A stretch of DNA of 33,106 nucleotides. It comes from Paenibacillus sp. Soil766. GTDB lineage: Bacteria > Bacillota > Bacilli > Paenibacillales > NBRC-103111. The notes beneath the pieces were generated by a model. That model was not told where the DNA came from and ran no database searches. It saw only the letters and a program-made list of their open reading frames with translations. The first letter of the stretch is position 1, and every line of letters begins with the position of its first letter. Shown piece by piece: positions 21,738 through 30,654 of this stretch. Made by a program: the position numbers and the translations under genes. The stretch covers positions 1-33,106 of the forward strand of contig NZ_LMSJ01000039.1 of the NCBI RefSeq assembly GCF_001428105.1, given 5' to 3'.

Positions 21738-23795
21738 CTAAACAATCAGCAGCCCTTGCTCTGGTATAAGTTGAACGGTCGTCGTGCGACCATCTGCGGT
21801 AATGCCTAATCGATTATCAGCAAAGCAGTAGGCTAGCATCGCCCCCGCTCCAACACGATACACATGGATGAAGCTCGCATACTTACTAAATTGGCGATGA
21901 AGCAACGCAGTTAGCGGTACGCTAGGATCGATGGAATGGCCAGGCGTTCGAACCGTCAGCAGCTCTTGGCCTGGATGCGCCAATGCCGTTTGATGGAGCT
22001 GATCACCGTTCTTAAGCAGATACTTCACACAAACATTCGATTCCTCAGGTGAGAAGCGCCCCACTATAGGCAACTCTGGCAAGTTTGGTTGGATGTGAAT
22101 AGGCGGATAGATGGCTTTGTCAGCAAAAGAGAGTTCTACCAGCTGCTTCGATTGAGGCGCAGCTATGGGATGCATCCACCACTCGATTGACTGAGGATCC
22201 TCGCTTGTGAGCGTAACCTCGAACCAATCCAACAGCCAGTCACTCGTTAAAAGGAGATGACGATTCAGCCTGCAGCCGAAGTAGGCTGTATCACTTTGCA
22301 GCCACGCGTAGGTGGTCGCTTCCGTTTGTTCAAAACGCAGACACCGCCCCGTATGCTCATCTTGCGATTTACCACCTAGTGAAACCGTGTTATGACTGGC
22401 GGTTTCACTAAACCACGGTCGCAGCGTGGACCCATACGGAACTACGCCGAAATCTGGCGTAAGTGTTTGACGCTTATGCATCAAAGTCACATGCAGTTTG
22501 TCGAGGTGTCCGTGAGCACCACCGTGTTCTCCAAAGTCCACAAGAAAAGAGAGCGGGTTATCCGCATGCCTCCCGACAACAAAACCGGATGCTGGCCAAA
22601 GCTTTGAACCGCGTGGCTTCATGAGGGCCATGGGGGTAATTTCTAAGGATGGTGTAGCCCCATAAAGCAGTGCTTCAAGTCCGCAGCGCGAGCCATCCGC
22701 TGAGCCCATCTGCCGATAGGCCTCGCGCAGAATCGGCACGAGGCCTTCCACCGCATAGTGGTTCAGCCCCAGCTCGGCCACTTCTGCGATTTCGCGGGCG
22801 TATGGTAGCCGCTCCATCGGGCCGTCGTGCAGCGCTGGCAGCACGCCTTGGTCATCGGCGAGCTCCGCCAGCGCCTCTACCATGCCGCGCATGGATTGCC
22901 CTTGCGAACCCTCACACGCGTACAGATCCTTCTCACATCGCTTCGCCATCTCAGCGAAGATCAAATACGCCCGCAGCACGAACACGTGGTAATACGTGCT
23001 GCCTTCGAACTCTATCTGATCCTGTTTCACGCCAATCGAAAGATGATGACGGAAGCCGCCCTCGGCCTCAATCAGCGCTTCAAGCTCATGCCGCTCCCCT
23101 CGGGCGGCATACACACAAGCGAGCGATGCATTCAACCAAGCGGTATAGTTGTTCTCCGCATTGTTCCGCTCGTGGATCAATATTCGGCGATACGCACGCA
23201 TACTCTCTTCAAGCAGATGAAGGAACTTATCTACCTTTTGCTGCTCATCTGAGCTAAAGACTATCCCTTCATCCACCAACAAGACATACGCCCGAATCAG
23301 CGTCGTGGACCAAATCGACTCCGTCAGCGCTTGATGAAACGCGCGCCCCTTCAGCATCCAAGGCTGCGCATCGGGATGCACAGGATAGAGCGGAAACTGC
23401 GCCGCATACTCCACGATCAGCCGCTTGCTCAGCTCGGCATAGGTGTAGTCGCGCAGCCCCGCATACACCGCAGCCGCTTGCAGTGCAATCCGCGCGAGCA
23501 GCTGGTGCTTATACACCAGCCAGGCGCCTCGGTGCTCGGCGCCTTCCACCACACAGCCGTGCGGACAATGAAACTCCGTCGCATCGGCTGCCAAAGGATC
23601 GAACAGCAGCTCCGTATGGTGCTGCTGACACACATACTGATGCCACCAACCGCCTGGCTCCAGAGGAATGATCAGGCTGCCAATAGCCTGCAGCCCATCA
23701 ATCTCTTCCTTCAGCGAGTTCGCTACCTCACTCGTCCACGCTAGGCGCTGCACCTTCGCGCCAATCGATTCTCTCAGCTTAACGGCATCATTCAT
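21738..23795 (-). CDS. Heparinase II/III-family polysaccharide lyase
   Basis: This 685-residue protein has the two-part family layout. An alpha/alpha toroid (about 80-370: LLARIALQAAAVYAGLRDY, NNAENNYTAWLNASLACVYA, FEGSTYYHVFVLRAYLIFAE) is followed by an anti-parallel beta-sandwich (about 395-680). The sandwich has the metal and core motif FGEHGGAHGHLDKLHV (GGAHGHLD at 425-432) and WFSETASHNTVSLGG (HNTV 468-471). Candidate catalytic residues are the Asn211-216 cluster and the Tyr268/Tyr269/His270 group. No signal peptide is present, so it probably acts on imported oligo-uronides by beta-elimination, like alginate PL15/PL17 or oligo-heparin-type enzymes; the substrate is not known. Its ATG overlaps the SDR stop by 4 bases (ATGA). 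Confidence 0.9.
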   Translation of the reverse strand: MNDAVKLRESIGAKVQRLAWTSEVANSLKEEIDGLQAIGSLIIPLEPGGWWHQYVCQQHHTELLFDPLAADATEFHCPHGCVVEGAEHRGAWLVYKHQLLARIALQAAAVYAGLRDYTYAELSKRLIVEYAAQFPLYPVHPDAQPWMLKGRAFHQALTESIWSTTLIRAYVLLVDEGIVFSSDEQQKVDKFLHLLEESMRAYRRILIHERNNAENNYTAWLNASLACVYAARGERHELEALIEAEGGFRHHLSIGVKQDQIEFEGSTYYHVFVLRAYLIFAEMAKRCEKDLYACEGSQGQSMRGMVEALAELADDQGVLPALHDGPMERLPYAREIAEVAELGLNHYAVEGLVPILREAYRQMGSADGSRCGLEALLYGATPSLEITPMALMKPRGSKLWPASGFVVGRHADNPLSFLVDFGEHGGAHGHLDKLHVTLMHKRQTLTPDFGVVPYGSTLRPWFSETASHNTVSLGGKSQDEHTGRCLRFEQTEATTYAWLQSDTAYFGCRLNRHLLLTSDWLLDWFEVTLTSEDPQSIEWWMHPIAAPQSKQLVELSFADKAIYPPIHIQPNLPELPIVGRFSPEESNVCVKYLLKNGDQLHQTALAHPGQELLTVRTPGHSIDPSVPLTALLHRQFSKYASFIHVYRVGAGAMLAYCFADNRLGITADGRTTTVQLIPEQGLLIV

Positions 23796-24562
23796 CGCAT
23801 CATCATCCCGCCGTTAACTTCAATCGTTTCTCCGGTTAGGTAACTAGCAAGCTCTGATGCCAAATAGAGAACTGCACCAGCCACATCCTCTGGTGTGCCC
23901 TCGCGCCCAAGTGGAATGCTACCGATGGTAGCCTGACGTGCTGTGTCACTCGTGAAAGTCGCGTGGAACATCGTGTTGCCAATAAAGCCAGGCGACACGT
24001 TATTGACGGTGATGCCACTTGCTGCTACCTCTTTGGCAAGTCCCTTCGAATATGCCATCACAGCAGCTTTGCTAGCCGCATAAATGCTGGAGCCAGGGCC
24101 ACCGCCGTTATAGGCAGCAACCGATGACATGTTAATAATGCGACCGGCGCCTTTATCTGTCATGCCGGGCAGCACTCTTTTGCACATAAAAACCGTGCTT
24201 TTCAAATTCACATTCATGATGCGCTCATACATCTCCTCAGTCATCTCTGCGTTCGGCACACGCTGCACCAAATGACCCGCGTTATTCACCAGAATGTCGA
24301 TGGAACCGCCAAATGCCTGCTCAACCTCGTTCACTAGCCGATCAATTTGCACGGGATCCGTCACATCCGCTTGCACAAGAATAGCCTCTCCACCAGCCGC
24401 ACGAATGGCCGCCACCGTTTCTTCGCCCTGAGCTATGTTAGACAGGCAATTCACGCCAACCTTCGCCCCATTTGCAGCCAAGGCTTGCGCAATCGCCCGT
24501 CCAATCCCCGCATTCGATCCTGTTACAAGTGCAATTTTCCCATTTAATTTCATTCCATGCAT
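23792..24562 (-). CDS. Short-chain dehydrogenase/reductase (SDR, classical type)
   Basis: This 256-residue Rossmann enzyme has all classical SDR motifs: cofactor site TGSNAGIG (14-21), NNAG (93-96), catalytic Ser147 (NMSSVAAY), YAASK (Tyr161, Lys165) and PGFIGNTMF. It most resembles glucose/KduD/FabG-like members. Next to a uronate lyase, a reductase of unsaturated uronic-acid breakdown products (for example a 4-deoxy-5-hexoseulose uronate reductase) is a good guess, but sequence alone does not decide the substrate. AGGAGG lies 10 bases before ATG 24562. The stop overlaps the start of the lyase by 4 bases, and the SGNH gene ends 40 bases upstream, so all are in one operon. Confidence 0.93.
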   Translation of the reverse strand: MHGMKLNGKIALVTGSNAGIGRAIAQALAANGAKVGVNCLSNIAQGEETVAAIRAAGGEAILVQADVTDPVQIDRLVNEVEQAFGGSIDILVNNAGHLVQRVPNAEMTEEMYERIMNVNLKSTVFMCKRVLPGMTDKGAGRIINMSSVAAYNGGGPGSSIYAASKAAVMAYSKGLAKEVAASGITVNNVSPGFIGNTMFHATFTSDTARQATIGSIPLGREGTPEDVAGAVLYLASELASYLTGETIEVNGGMMMR

Positions 24563-24602
24563 ATGATTCCTGCCTCCTATTATTTAACTTTGTATATGTT
24601 GA

Positions 24603-25640
24603 TCAAACTTGTGCAGCCAGCAACATATCCACAGAAGATCGTAAAAACCCAGCCAATTGTTCACCCATCCGACTATGTCCATAATCCGAGGGATGAATTA
24701 AATCACTTGTCAAAGAGGTAAAATCAATCATGATCTGCGACCCATCTAACAGGGTCAAATTCGGATGCTGACGACTCTCCACATATCGCTTTAGCACATC
24801 ATTAAATTGCTCTTCAGCCCTACGAAATGGATGTGTGATATCGTGAAAATACGTGGCCCGATTCGGATATATCGTAGTCACAAGGATCGGTTTAGAAGGG
24901 TGGTTACGGATGATCCCATCCAATAAATAAGTCGTGCGATGCTGAAATTCCTCAATACTCACCGTCCCCCTCATATTGACGCCAAGCTCCAGATAGGCCA
25001 AATCCCAATCATTCCGCTCCGCCAAATGATCTGCCAATTCTGGCTCACAGTAGCAAGACCCGCTGAGTCCTAGATTCAATACATCTATGTCAAGACGGCG
25101 GGCCGCCTGCTGGACATAACCGTTATAATGACTTAACGCACCTGCTCCTTGTGTAATCGACGAACCGTAGGCGAGCATGGTCAATTGCGGTACTTCCTGT
25201 CGCTCTGGCGGCCTAATCGCAAAGCCATAAGCATCTATGTCATAAAAAATCGCCGTAAACCGGTCGCAATAAATACGCCACACTTTTGAAGAAAACGCGA
25301 CATTATCCAGTAACGCAGGCGGTACCTCCGCAAATCTTTCTGGTGCTTCCAATTGTAAAGTGGTGATGGCGCCAGCCTTCAAGTCATATGCCGCATGGAA
25401 AAAATCGCCTTTAAACACGAGCACACGTCCATCCTTTTCTTGCGCAGCCATCGTCAGCTTGATACTCTTTGCCTCTGTCACGAATCGAATTTCACAGCCG
25501 CTAGACTCGGCAGCTTTTGTTCGGCCTTTTTCAGTTAGCGATTCACGAACTTGCTTGGGAAAGCGCTGGAGCCTAAGACCAGGCAAATACGCTCTCGATT
25601 CCAACTCCGAAACATTATGAAACGTCACATTCTCCAGCAT
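24603..25640 (-). CDS. SGNH/GDSL hydrolase with N-terminal jelly-roll domain (carbohydrate esterase-like)
   Basis: This 345-residue protein has an N-terminal beta-sandwich (about 5-145: LPGLRLQRFPKQVRE, GCEIRFVTEAKSIKL) and an SGNH hydrolase domain (about 150-340). The blocks are YGSSITQG (nucleophile probably Ser161), GLSGSC, ELGVNM and SDLIHPSDYGH (Asp313, His316). The layout is shared with CE2/SGNH_hydro_2-like sugar acetyl esterases, so deacetylation of the imported sugar is inferred. The frame is open to a TTG at 25718, but that codon overlaps a TATAAT promoter element and lacks a Shine-Dalgarno. ATG 25640 has GGAG 7 bases away and gives the family's usual start. It is first in the operon with the SDR and lyase. 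Confidence 0.9.
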   Translation of the reverse strand: MLENVTFHNVSELESRAYLPGLRLQRFPKQVRESLTEKGRTKAAESSGCEIRFVTEAKSIKLTMAAQEKDGRVLVFKGDFFHAAYDLKAGAITTLQLEAPERFAEVPPALLDNVAFSSKVWRIYCDRFTAIFYDIDAYGFAIRPPERQEVPQLTMLAYGSSITQGAGALSHYNGYVQQAARRLDIDVLNLGLSGSCYCEPELADHLAERNDWDLAYLELGVNMRGTVSIEEFQHRTTYLLDGIIRNHPSKPILVTTIYPNRATYFHDITHPFRRAEEQFNDVLKRYVESRQHPNLTLLDGSQIMIDFTSLTSDLIHPSDYGHSRMGEQLAGFLRSSVDMLLAAQV

Positions 25641-25717
25641 CGCTTCTCTCCACGCTTTCTCTCTATGTTGAAATAGGGGGCTGACGGAAACACCGTTAGT
25701 ATTCGACTCTAAAGCCA

Positions 25718-25746
25718 ATTATAGATAGGTCCGCCGTTGAAACACA
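25718..25746 (-). promoter_or_regulatory. Candidate promoter of the SGNH-SDR-lyase operon
   Basis: The minus strand reads TATAAT at 25718-25723, 78 bases upstream of the SGNH start. The -35 at 17 spacing (25741-25746, TGTGTT) is weak, which would fit an activator-dependent promoter. It implies that the lyase operon is transcribed separately from the sensor-kinase gene upstream. Confidence 0.45.
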
Positions 25747-25865
25747 TGATCGAATTTAAGCAGCATTGTGTTTTTTTAAACAGTGCGCCCGTTTGATCTG
25801 GATTTCGCAACAGTAGCGGACGCGCAAATTTAGCTGCTGATGGGATTGTGTCTTGGAGCAGCATA

Positions 25866-25906
25866 TACAAAAGCCCCGCTCCCTAAGTGGGGGGCGGGGC
25901 TTTTGG
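25866..25906 (-). terminator. Terminator downstream of the second two-component operon
   Basis: AAAAGCCCCGC (25869-25879) pairs perfectly with GCGGGGCTTTT (25894-25904). The A/U flanks are complementary, so it can work in both directions. It lies about 150 bases after the kinase stop. The stretch 25930-26056 between them has no feature I can recognise. Confidence 0.88.
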
Positions 25907-25938
25907 GGCGAGGCTTTTGGAGTGATGCTTTTGGGGTG
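25889..25938. repeat. Short degenerate tandem repeat beside the terminator
   Basis: Three imperfect units of about 15 bases share the core GGCTTTTGG (GGGGCTTTTGGGGCG, AGGCTTTTGGAGTG, ATGCTTTTGGGGTG). The first unit is the right arm of the terminator, so the array probably grew by slippage from that arm. Confidence 0.55.
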
Positions 25939-26056
25939 GCGCTGCGAGAGTAGAGCTGCCAGGCAGGGTTGCACAATGCTTGGCAAGGCACCTTCACCGA
26001 CGAGCCTAAGCTCTGCATCTCGAGGCATCTTGAAGTTTACCCCAGAGCCGAGCCCC

Positions 26057-27862
26057 TCACGTCCCTATATTCGGAAACCGAATATAGATCCGTGTACCAA
26101 CGCCGAGCTCGCTTGCGATGCTCAGGCCGTATTGCTCGCCGAACACCAGCTGGATGCGGCGGTGTACGTTCATCAGGCCGATGCCACCACTGTTGCCGGC
26201 ACCCTTATGCAGCTTGGCTTCCGCCAATTGATTGGCGCTCAGTTGCTTATTTAGTGAAGCTAGATGCTCCGGCGTCATTCCGACGCCGTTATCCTCGAGA
26301 ACGATGATCAGGTCATCGTCCTGCGCCCACGCATCCAGCCGAATATAGTGATGCTCCTCGATCCCCTCGGCGAACCCATGCTGGAAAATATTCTCGATGA
26401 GCGGCTGCAAAGTGAGCCTAGCCGTCTTCTTCAAGAAGAATTCCGGCGGAATTCTTACGTCTAGCTCGAACTCCCGCCCCACCCTGTGCTTCATGATCGT
26501 CATGTAGTTCAGCACATGCTTGAGCTCATTGACGATCGCCGTCTCTTCGATATGTGTCTGCACCGAGTAACGGAACATCGTTGCTATGGCATCCACAATC
26601 TCCGTAATTTCGGTGGATTGCTGAATGACGGCGTAGACGATAATATTTTCCAACGTATTGTACAGAAAATGCGGATTAATTTGCAGCTGCAGCGATTGCA
26701 GCTCGGCCTTCTGTCTCTCTAATTCAGCGTCCTTCTTACTAAGCTCCGTTCGGTACAAGGTGTCCATTAATTCCGACAAGGAAACGACCATTAAATTGTA
26801 GCGCTGAATCAACTCATCCAGCTCATTATTTGTTTGCAGCTGGGGGATTTTCACCCAGTTACCCTTTTCCGTTTGGCGCATGCCATTTTTCAAAATTTGA
26901 ATCGGCTTCGTAATATTTCGCCCAAATCGATACGATAGCAGCAAGGCCAACAGCAGCGTAATGCCCCCTACCCAGAAGGCGGAGTAGCGAATACTCGATA
27001 AGGGCCGATTAATATCCGCCGTCGGAATCGACACCATGAGGTTCCAACCCGTATAAGCTGACTTGGAGCTGACGACCATACGCTCTCCTCCGAACGAAGA
27101 ATCCTTGAAGGATTTCAAGTCATTCCCTTCTATTTTCGCCATAAGCGCCTTGTTCACGGAAGTACCGATTCGCTGCTTGTCGGGATGATACACGATGCGC
27201 CCGTCATTATCAACAATGGCAAAAAAACCGCTAGGCCCCAAATTGATCCCTTTCCACAAGGTCGCAAATTCGTCCGCCTTAATCTCAATCGCTAGAATAC
27301 CCTTGAACTCATTGAACACTTCACCATGGATTTTGCGCGCCAACGTGATAAATTGGTTATTACTTTCGGAGAATACACTATTGCTAATAATCGTCATGTT
27401 GCCTTGGGGATCCGTTTCTTTGTCCAACTCCTCCATCGTAAAGGCAGGTACCGGATCTACAATTGACTTCAACGCAGGATTCTCATAGTACACCAAGTGA
27501 TCGAAATAATCAGCCAAGTAGACGGTCATAATCTCCGGCGACTTAATAAAAAGCGGATTGATGACGTTATCTATCAAGCTATCCGTGAATTGATAATACT
27601 CGTAATCGCCCGTTGGCGGGTCGTCGACGAACTTTTTGACGGAACTATTGGTAAAAAGCGATAGATGTGCGCGCTCATAATTTTTCAAATATAAATCCGT
27701 ATGGTTGACCGCGTTCGATACAATCTCCGTCAAATGCTGCTCGGTTTGCTCCTTCAGCTTATTCGACGAAATAAAGTAAGAGGAAAACCCGATCGACATA
27801 ACAGTGATCAGAACAATAGCGGCCACATAGGCAAAAATGCTGCGTGCTAACGATGGCTTCAT
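26057..27862 (-). CDS. Sensor histidine kinase, YesM family (second module)
   Basis: This 601-residue membrane kinase has TM1 at about 11-32, an extracellular dCache-like sensor at about 33-290 (SGFFAIVDNDGRIVYHPDKQ is the typical PAS-like core), TM2 at about 293-312 and a HAMP domain (about 313-370). The phosphoacceptor motif is LQINPHFLYNTLENI with His398. The HATPase domain has QPLIENIFQHGF, DNGVGM and GGIGLMNVHRRI. The ATG at 27862 overlaps the response-regulator stop as TAATG, so the two are translationally coupled. Compared with the first module's kinase it has a similar domain plan but clearly different sensor sequence, so it likely answers to a different signal. Confidence 0.94.
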   Translation of the reverse strand: MKPSLARSIFAYVAAIVLITVMSIGFSSYFISSNKLKEQTEQHLTEIVSNAVNHTDLYLKNYERAHLSLFTNSSVKKFVDDPPTGDYEYYQFTDSLIDNVINPLFIKSPEIMTVYLADYFDHLVYYENPALKSIVDPVPAFTMEELDKETDPQGNMTIISNSVFSESNNQFITLARKIHGEVFNEFKGILAIEIKADEFATLWKGINLGPSGFFAIVDNDGRIVYHPDKQRIGTSVNKALMAKIEGNDLKSFKDSSFGGERMVVSSKSAYTGWNLMVSIPTADINRPLSSIRYSAFWVGGITLLLALLLSYRFGRNITKPIQILKNGMRQTEKGNWVKIPQLQTNNELDELIQRYNLMVVSLSELMDTLYRTELSKKDAELERQKAELQSLQLQINPHFLYNTLENIIVYAVIQQSTEITEIVDAIATMFRYSVQTHIEETAIVNELKHVLNYMTIMKHRVGREFELDVRIPPEFFLKKTARLTLQPLIENIFQHGFAEGIEEHHYIRLDAWAQDDDLIIVLEDNGVGMTPEHLASLNKQLSANQLAEAKLHKGAGNSGGIGLMNVHRRIQLVFGEQYGLSIASELGVGTRIYIRFPNIGT

Positions 27863-28875
27863 TATTTGATCCCCATCATATGCCGATATTCAAGCGGCGA
27901 GAGACCTGTGACTTTTTTGAACATTCGGGAAAAATGTGGGTAGTTCTCATAGCCGATCTCATAAGCGATATCGTTCGTGCGGTAGTGCGGCATTTCCAGC
28001 ATCCGCTTCGCCAACTCAATTCGTTTGGTAATGCGATATTGCACAAAGGTTTCCTTGAACACCTTCTTGAACAGCAAGCTCAAGTAAGGCGGTGTAATGC
28101 CCAGATATTCAGCAACGTCCTCTAGGGAGAGACTATTCGTGATGTTGGCATCCATGTAAATTTTCGCTTTCTGCATGAGATCCTGACCACCTCGCTGCAG
28201 TGCCAGCTCATCGATCATCTTCATAATTTGCTCCTGAAGCTGCAGGAAGTAAGCCATCATATCTGTTGTATCGGTCATTTCTTCCGTTTTGGGCTGAAAG
28301 CTGCGAAGGGATAATCGCTTTTTGATCATTGGCAGGCAATCCTGCAGCAGCTGAATGAACTCGGTATCCGACGTGGAAGCCGACATGCAATACAACCGCA
28401 ATTCCTCCAAATGCGCTTCTACCTCATCAATTCGCAGCGTCCAGATGGCCTCTACAATTTTCTCAATCCAATCCTCATACTTGGAAATGGATAAAATCGC
28501 ATGACCGCTCTGCGCAATCAGCTTCGTCAGCAGATCATGGATTTTGACCGGCGTAAACGGTTTCAATAAATATTCTTTGACCCCGTAAGACATACCCGCC
28601 TGCGCATATTCGAAGTCACCATAACCTGAAATAATGACCTTCTGGATCAACGGATATTTCTCATTCACCTGCTTGCACAGCTCAAGCCCATCCATCTTCG
28701 GCATACGGATATCTGTAAATAGCAGCTGCGGCATCGATTCCTCGATCATTTGCAGCGCCTTCACACCATTGCTAGCCGTGCGTATGGAATCAAATTTATG
28801 TGAATGCTGCTTTAACATAATAACCATGCCTTTTAGAATAAGCGGTTCGTCGTCTACAATCAGAATTTGCTTCAT
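27862..28875 (-). CDS. Response regulator with AraC-type DNA-binding domain (YesN family, short form)
   Basis: This 337-residue regulator has a receiver at 1-122 (VDDEP at 7-11, phosphoacceptor Asp55 in LLFTDIRMPKMDG, conserved Lys in LLKPF). A short linker is followed by a C-terminal double HTH (about 235-335: SLSLEDVAEYLGITPPYLSL and IAYEIGYENYPHFSRMFKKV, ending GLSPLEYRHMMG). The frame opens at 28905, but ATG 28875 has GGGGAGGG just upstream and gives the standard MKQILIVDDEP start, while the extra ten residues overlap the terminator hairpin. It likely activates the importer genes just upstream in its own operon. Confidence 0.94.
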   Translation of the reverse strand: MKQILIVDDEPLILKGMVIMLKQHSHKFDSIRTASNGVKALQMIEESMPQLLFTDIRMPKMDGLELCKQVNEKYPLIQKVIISGYGDFEYAQAGMSYGVKEYLLKPFTPVKIHDLLTKLIAQSGHAILSISKYEDWIEKIVEAIWTLRIDEVEAHLEELRLYCMSASTSDTEFIQLLQDCLPMIKKRLSLRSFQPKTEEMTDTTDMMAYFLQLQEQIMKMIDELALQRGGQDLMQKAKIYMDANITNSLSLEDVAEYLGITPPYLSLLFKKVFKETFVQYRITKRIELAKRMLEMPHYRTNDIAYEIGYENYPHFSRMFKKVTGLSPLEYRHMMGIK

Positions 28876-28895
28876 CCAGCCGCCCTCCCCTATGG

Positions 28896-28930
28896 CAAAA
28901 AACATTTATCCTCAACCCGAGAATAAATGC
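28896..28930 (-). terminator. Terminator/attenuator between the binding-protein and response-regulator genes
   Basis: On the minus strand CATTTATTCTC pairs with GAGGATAAATG (one bulge or mismatch) around GGGTT, and TTTTTT follows. It lies 27 bases after the binding-protein stop and 20 bases before the regulator start. It would end most importer transcripts, with the regulator expressed by read-through or an unseen promoter. Confidence 0.75.
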
Positions 28931-28956
28931 TTTCTACCCAATGCACAAGCTCTTTT

Positions 28957-30546
28957 TTAGTCACCCATCACGATGCCTTCTTTTTTGTTGTAACGCTCAG
29001 TCGCTTCCTTAATGATTTCATTTCCACCTTTGGCTTTCCAATCTTCTAGCGCTTTCGGCCAATCGGAGATCGGTTCCTTGCCGTACACCATTTTCAGCAT
29101 ATGATCTAGAATGACCGGTGGCATATCGGAGAACTTCAGACCAGCATCTGTAAACTTCGCCGTCGTTGTAAGTTCCGGTGCGAAGGAGATCCCGTTTCTT
29201 CCCTCTTTGGTCACGATGGTATCAAATTGTGTAATTAGCTTTTTACCATCTTCGGTTGTGTTCAAAAGTGTTCTGTTCAGCGCCGTATCTTCAACAAGTC
29301 TCAGCATAACGGAACGGAACTGCTCTTCAAGTGTGCCTTCTGGTGTTGTCGGTTGTTTGTAAACGACTTTATTATCCTGCATCGTGTATGTGTCGCCTTC
29401 AATTCCGAAGTTAAAGAATCGATCTCCCTGTTCCGTCACCATGTAGTTCATCATTTTCACAATCGCGATCGCTTTCTCTTTGCTAACCTTGCTATTAATG
29501 TAGGACAATCCGCCTGTGTAGCTGTATTTCATCATGCCACCCTTGCCATCGTCACCGACAGGAGACGGAATAATGACGACTTCTGATTTGGCATTCGCAG
29601 GCTTTGTTGTACTAATCCAATTCATCAACAGGTTCGCATTGTGATTCCATACCCCTGATTTACCTGCGTTAATATTGTTCGTCCATTTGTTGCCGTCAAG
29701 ACTCGCGAAGTCTTTCGCCATCAAGCCTTCATCGTACATCGTCTTGTAGACGGTTAGTGCTTTCTGCATCGCTTCCACTTTGAAAAACTTCGGAACAACT
29801 TGATCACCGATTTTCTCGAACATCGTGCTATACGGCATTACATCATAGGCTCCAAAAATCATGTCGGAATAGACAAAATCTTTCCGGAAGGCATACGGTT
29901 CAGCAACACCATTCTTCTTCATGGCCCGCAGGACGTTGAGGAAATCGTCTACGGTCTTCGGTACTGGCAGCCCTGTTTGATCTAGCAAATCTTTACGGAT
30001 AAACGTAGCACGACGGCTTGCATTGGATAAATATTCAGGGATCGCATAGATCTTGCCGTTATACTTCACTTCATTCCACGCTTGCTCCGGAATCGCTTTC
30101 AATAAATCTTTGCCATACTCTTTGAGCAGATCATCCAACGGCATGAACAGTCCGCCCTTGATCGCTCCACTCATATCTGGCCCCTGTGGGAACATCCCTT
30201 GGATCGTATTCATGACATCCGGCAGATCCGTGCTGGCGAACATCAAGGCTGTCTTCGGTTTGAACTCCGCATGAGGTACAAGGCGCAGATCAAGCTGTGT
30301 ATTCGTCAATTCGCCTAGCTTTTTCACCCATTTATCATTGTTGATGTCTGTGCTGCCGAGCGCATATTTATTTAAGGAGTCACTTAAGGAGATGGAGATT
30401 TTCACCGGTGCTTGCGGTTTTGCGGAACTTGCAGGGCTTGCTGAGCTTGCACTAGTTCCAGTCGTACTCGTTGAAGAATTGGAGCAACCCGCGATAACCG
30501 CAACCATTAGCGTCGAGACGAGACCCGTTTTCAACCAAGCTTTCAT
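28957..30546 (-). CDS. ABC importer solute-binding lipoprotein (second module)
   Basis: This 529-residue extracellular lipoprotein has lipobox VIAGC with Cys21 as the lipid site, then a Ser/Thr-rich linker (22-48). The solute-binding family 1 body includes FIRKDLLDQTGLPVPKTVDD, NGKIYAIPEYLS and GKSGVWNHNANLLMNWIST. Its size matches the first module's binding protein, but the sequences differ strongly, so the bound sugar probably differs. The second copy follows the same order, permease-permease-binding protein. Immediately downstream lie a terminator and the two-component genes. In such loci the ligand-loaded binding protein may also signal to the kinase. Confidence 0.93.
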   Translation of the reverse strand: MKAWLKTGLVSTLMVAVIAGCSNSSTSTTGTSASSASPASSAKPQAPVKISISLSDSLNKYALGSTDINNDKWVKKLGELTNTQLDLRLVPHAEFKPKTALMFASTDLPDVMNTIQGMFPQGPDMSGAIKGGLFMPLDDLLKEYGKDLLKAIPEQAWNEVKYNGKIYAIPEYLSNASRRATFIRKDLLDQTGLPVPKTVDDFLNVLRAMKKNGVAEPYAFRKDFVYSDMIFGAYDVMPYSTMFEKIGDQVVPKFFKVEAMQKALTVYKTMYDEGLMAKDFASLDGNKWTNNINAGKSGVWNHNANLLMNWISTTKPANAKSEVVIIPSPVGDDGKGGMMKYSYTGGLSYINSKVSKEKAIAIVKMMNYMVTEQGDRFFNFGIEGDTYTMQDNKVVYKQPTTPEGTLEEQFRSVMLRLVEDTALNRTLLNTTEDGKKLITQFDTIVTKEGRNGISFAPELTTTAKFTDAGLKFSDMPPVILDHMLKMVYGKEPISDWPKALEDWKAKGGNEIIKEATERYNKKEGIVMGD

Positions 30547-30642
30547 TGTATATCCCCCTAATCGATATGTTGTTGATTCGTGATCATCTTATCGTGAAAG
30601 AAAAACTTGGAACATTGTGTTTTTTAAGCTCAGTTGATCTTT

Positions 30643-30648
30643 ATTATA
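30643..30648 (-). promoter_or_regulatory. Possible internal promoter -10 for the second binding protein
   Basis: The minus strand reads TATAAT in the 108-base gap between the permease stop and the binding-protein start. No good -35 accompanies it, so it is only suggestive. An extra promoter here would explain the excess of binding protein over permease that such systems need. Confidence 0.3.
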
Positions 30649-30654
30649 CAGATT

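Noticed and set aside
22670..23257. Long plus-strand open frame (195 codons) inside the heparinase gene
   Set aside because: It is Arg/Pro/Ala-rich antisense shadow of a G/C-rich part of a clear lyase gene.
25641..25718. TTG-started N-terminal extension of the SGNH hydrolase
   Set aside because: The TTG overlaps a TATAAT element and lacks a Shine-Dalgarno; ATG 25640 has one and fits the family start.
25756..26028. Open frames on both strands between the sensor-kinase and SGNH genes
   Set aside because: They run through a perfect terminator hairpin and a tandem repeat, with low-complexity products and no ribosome binding site.
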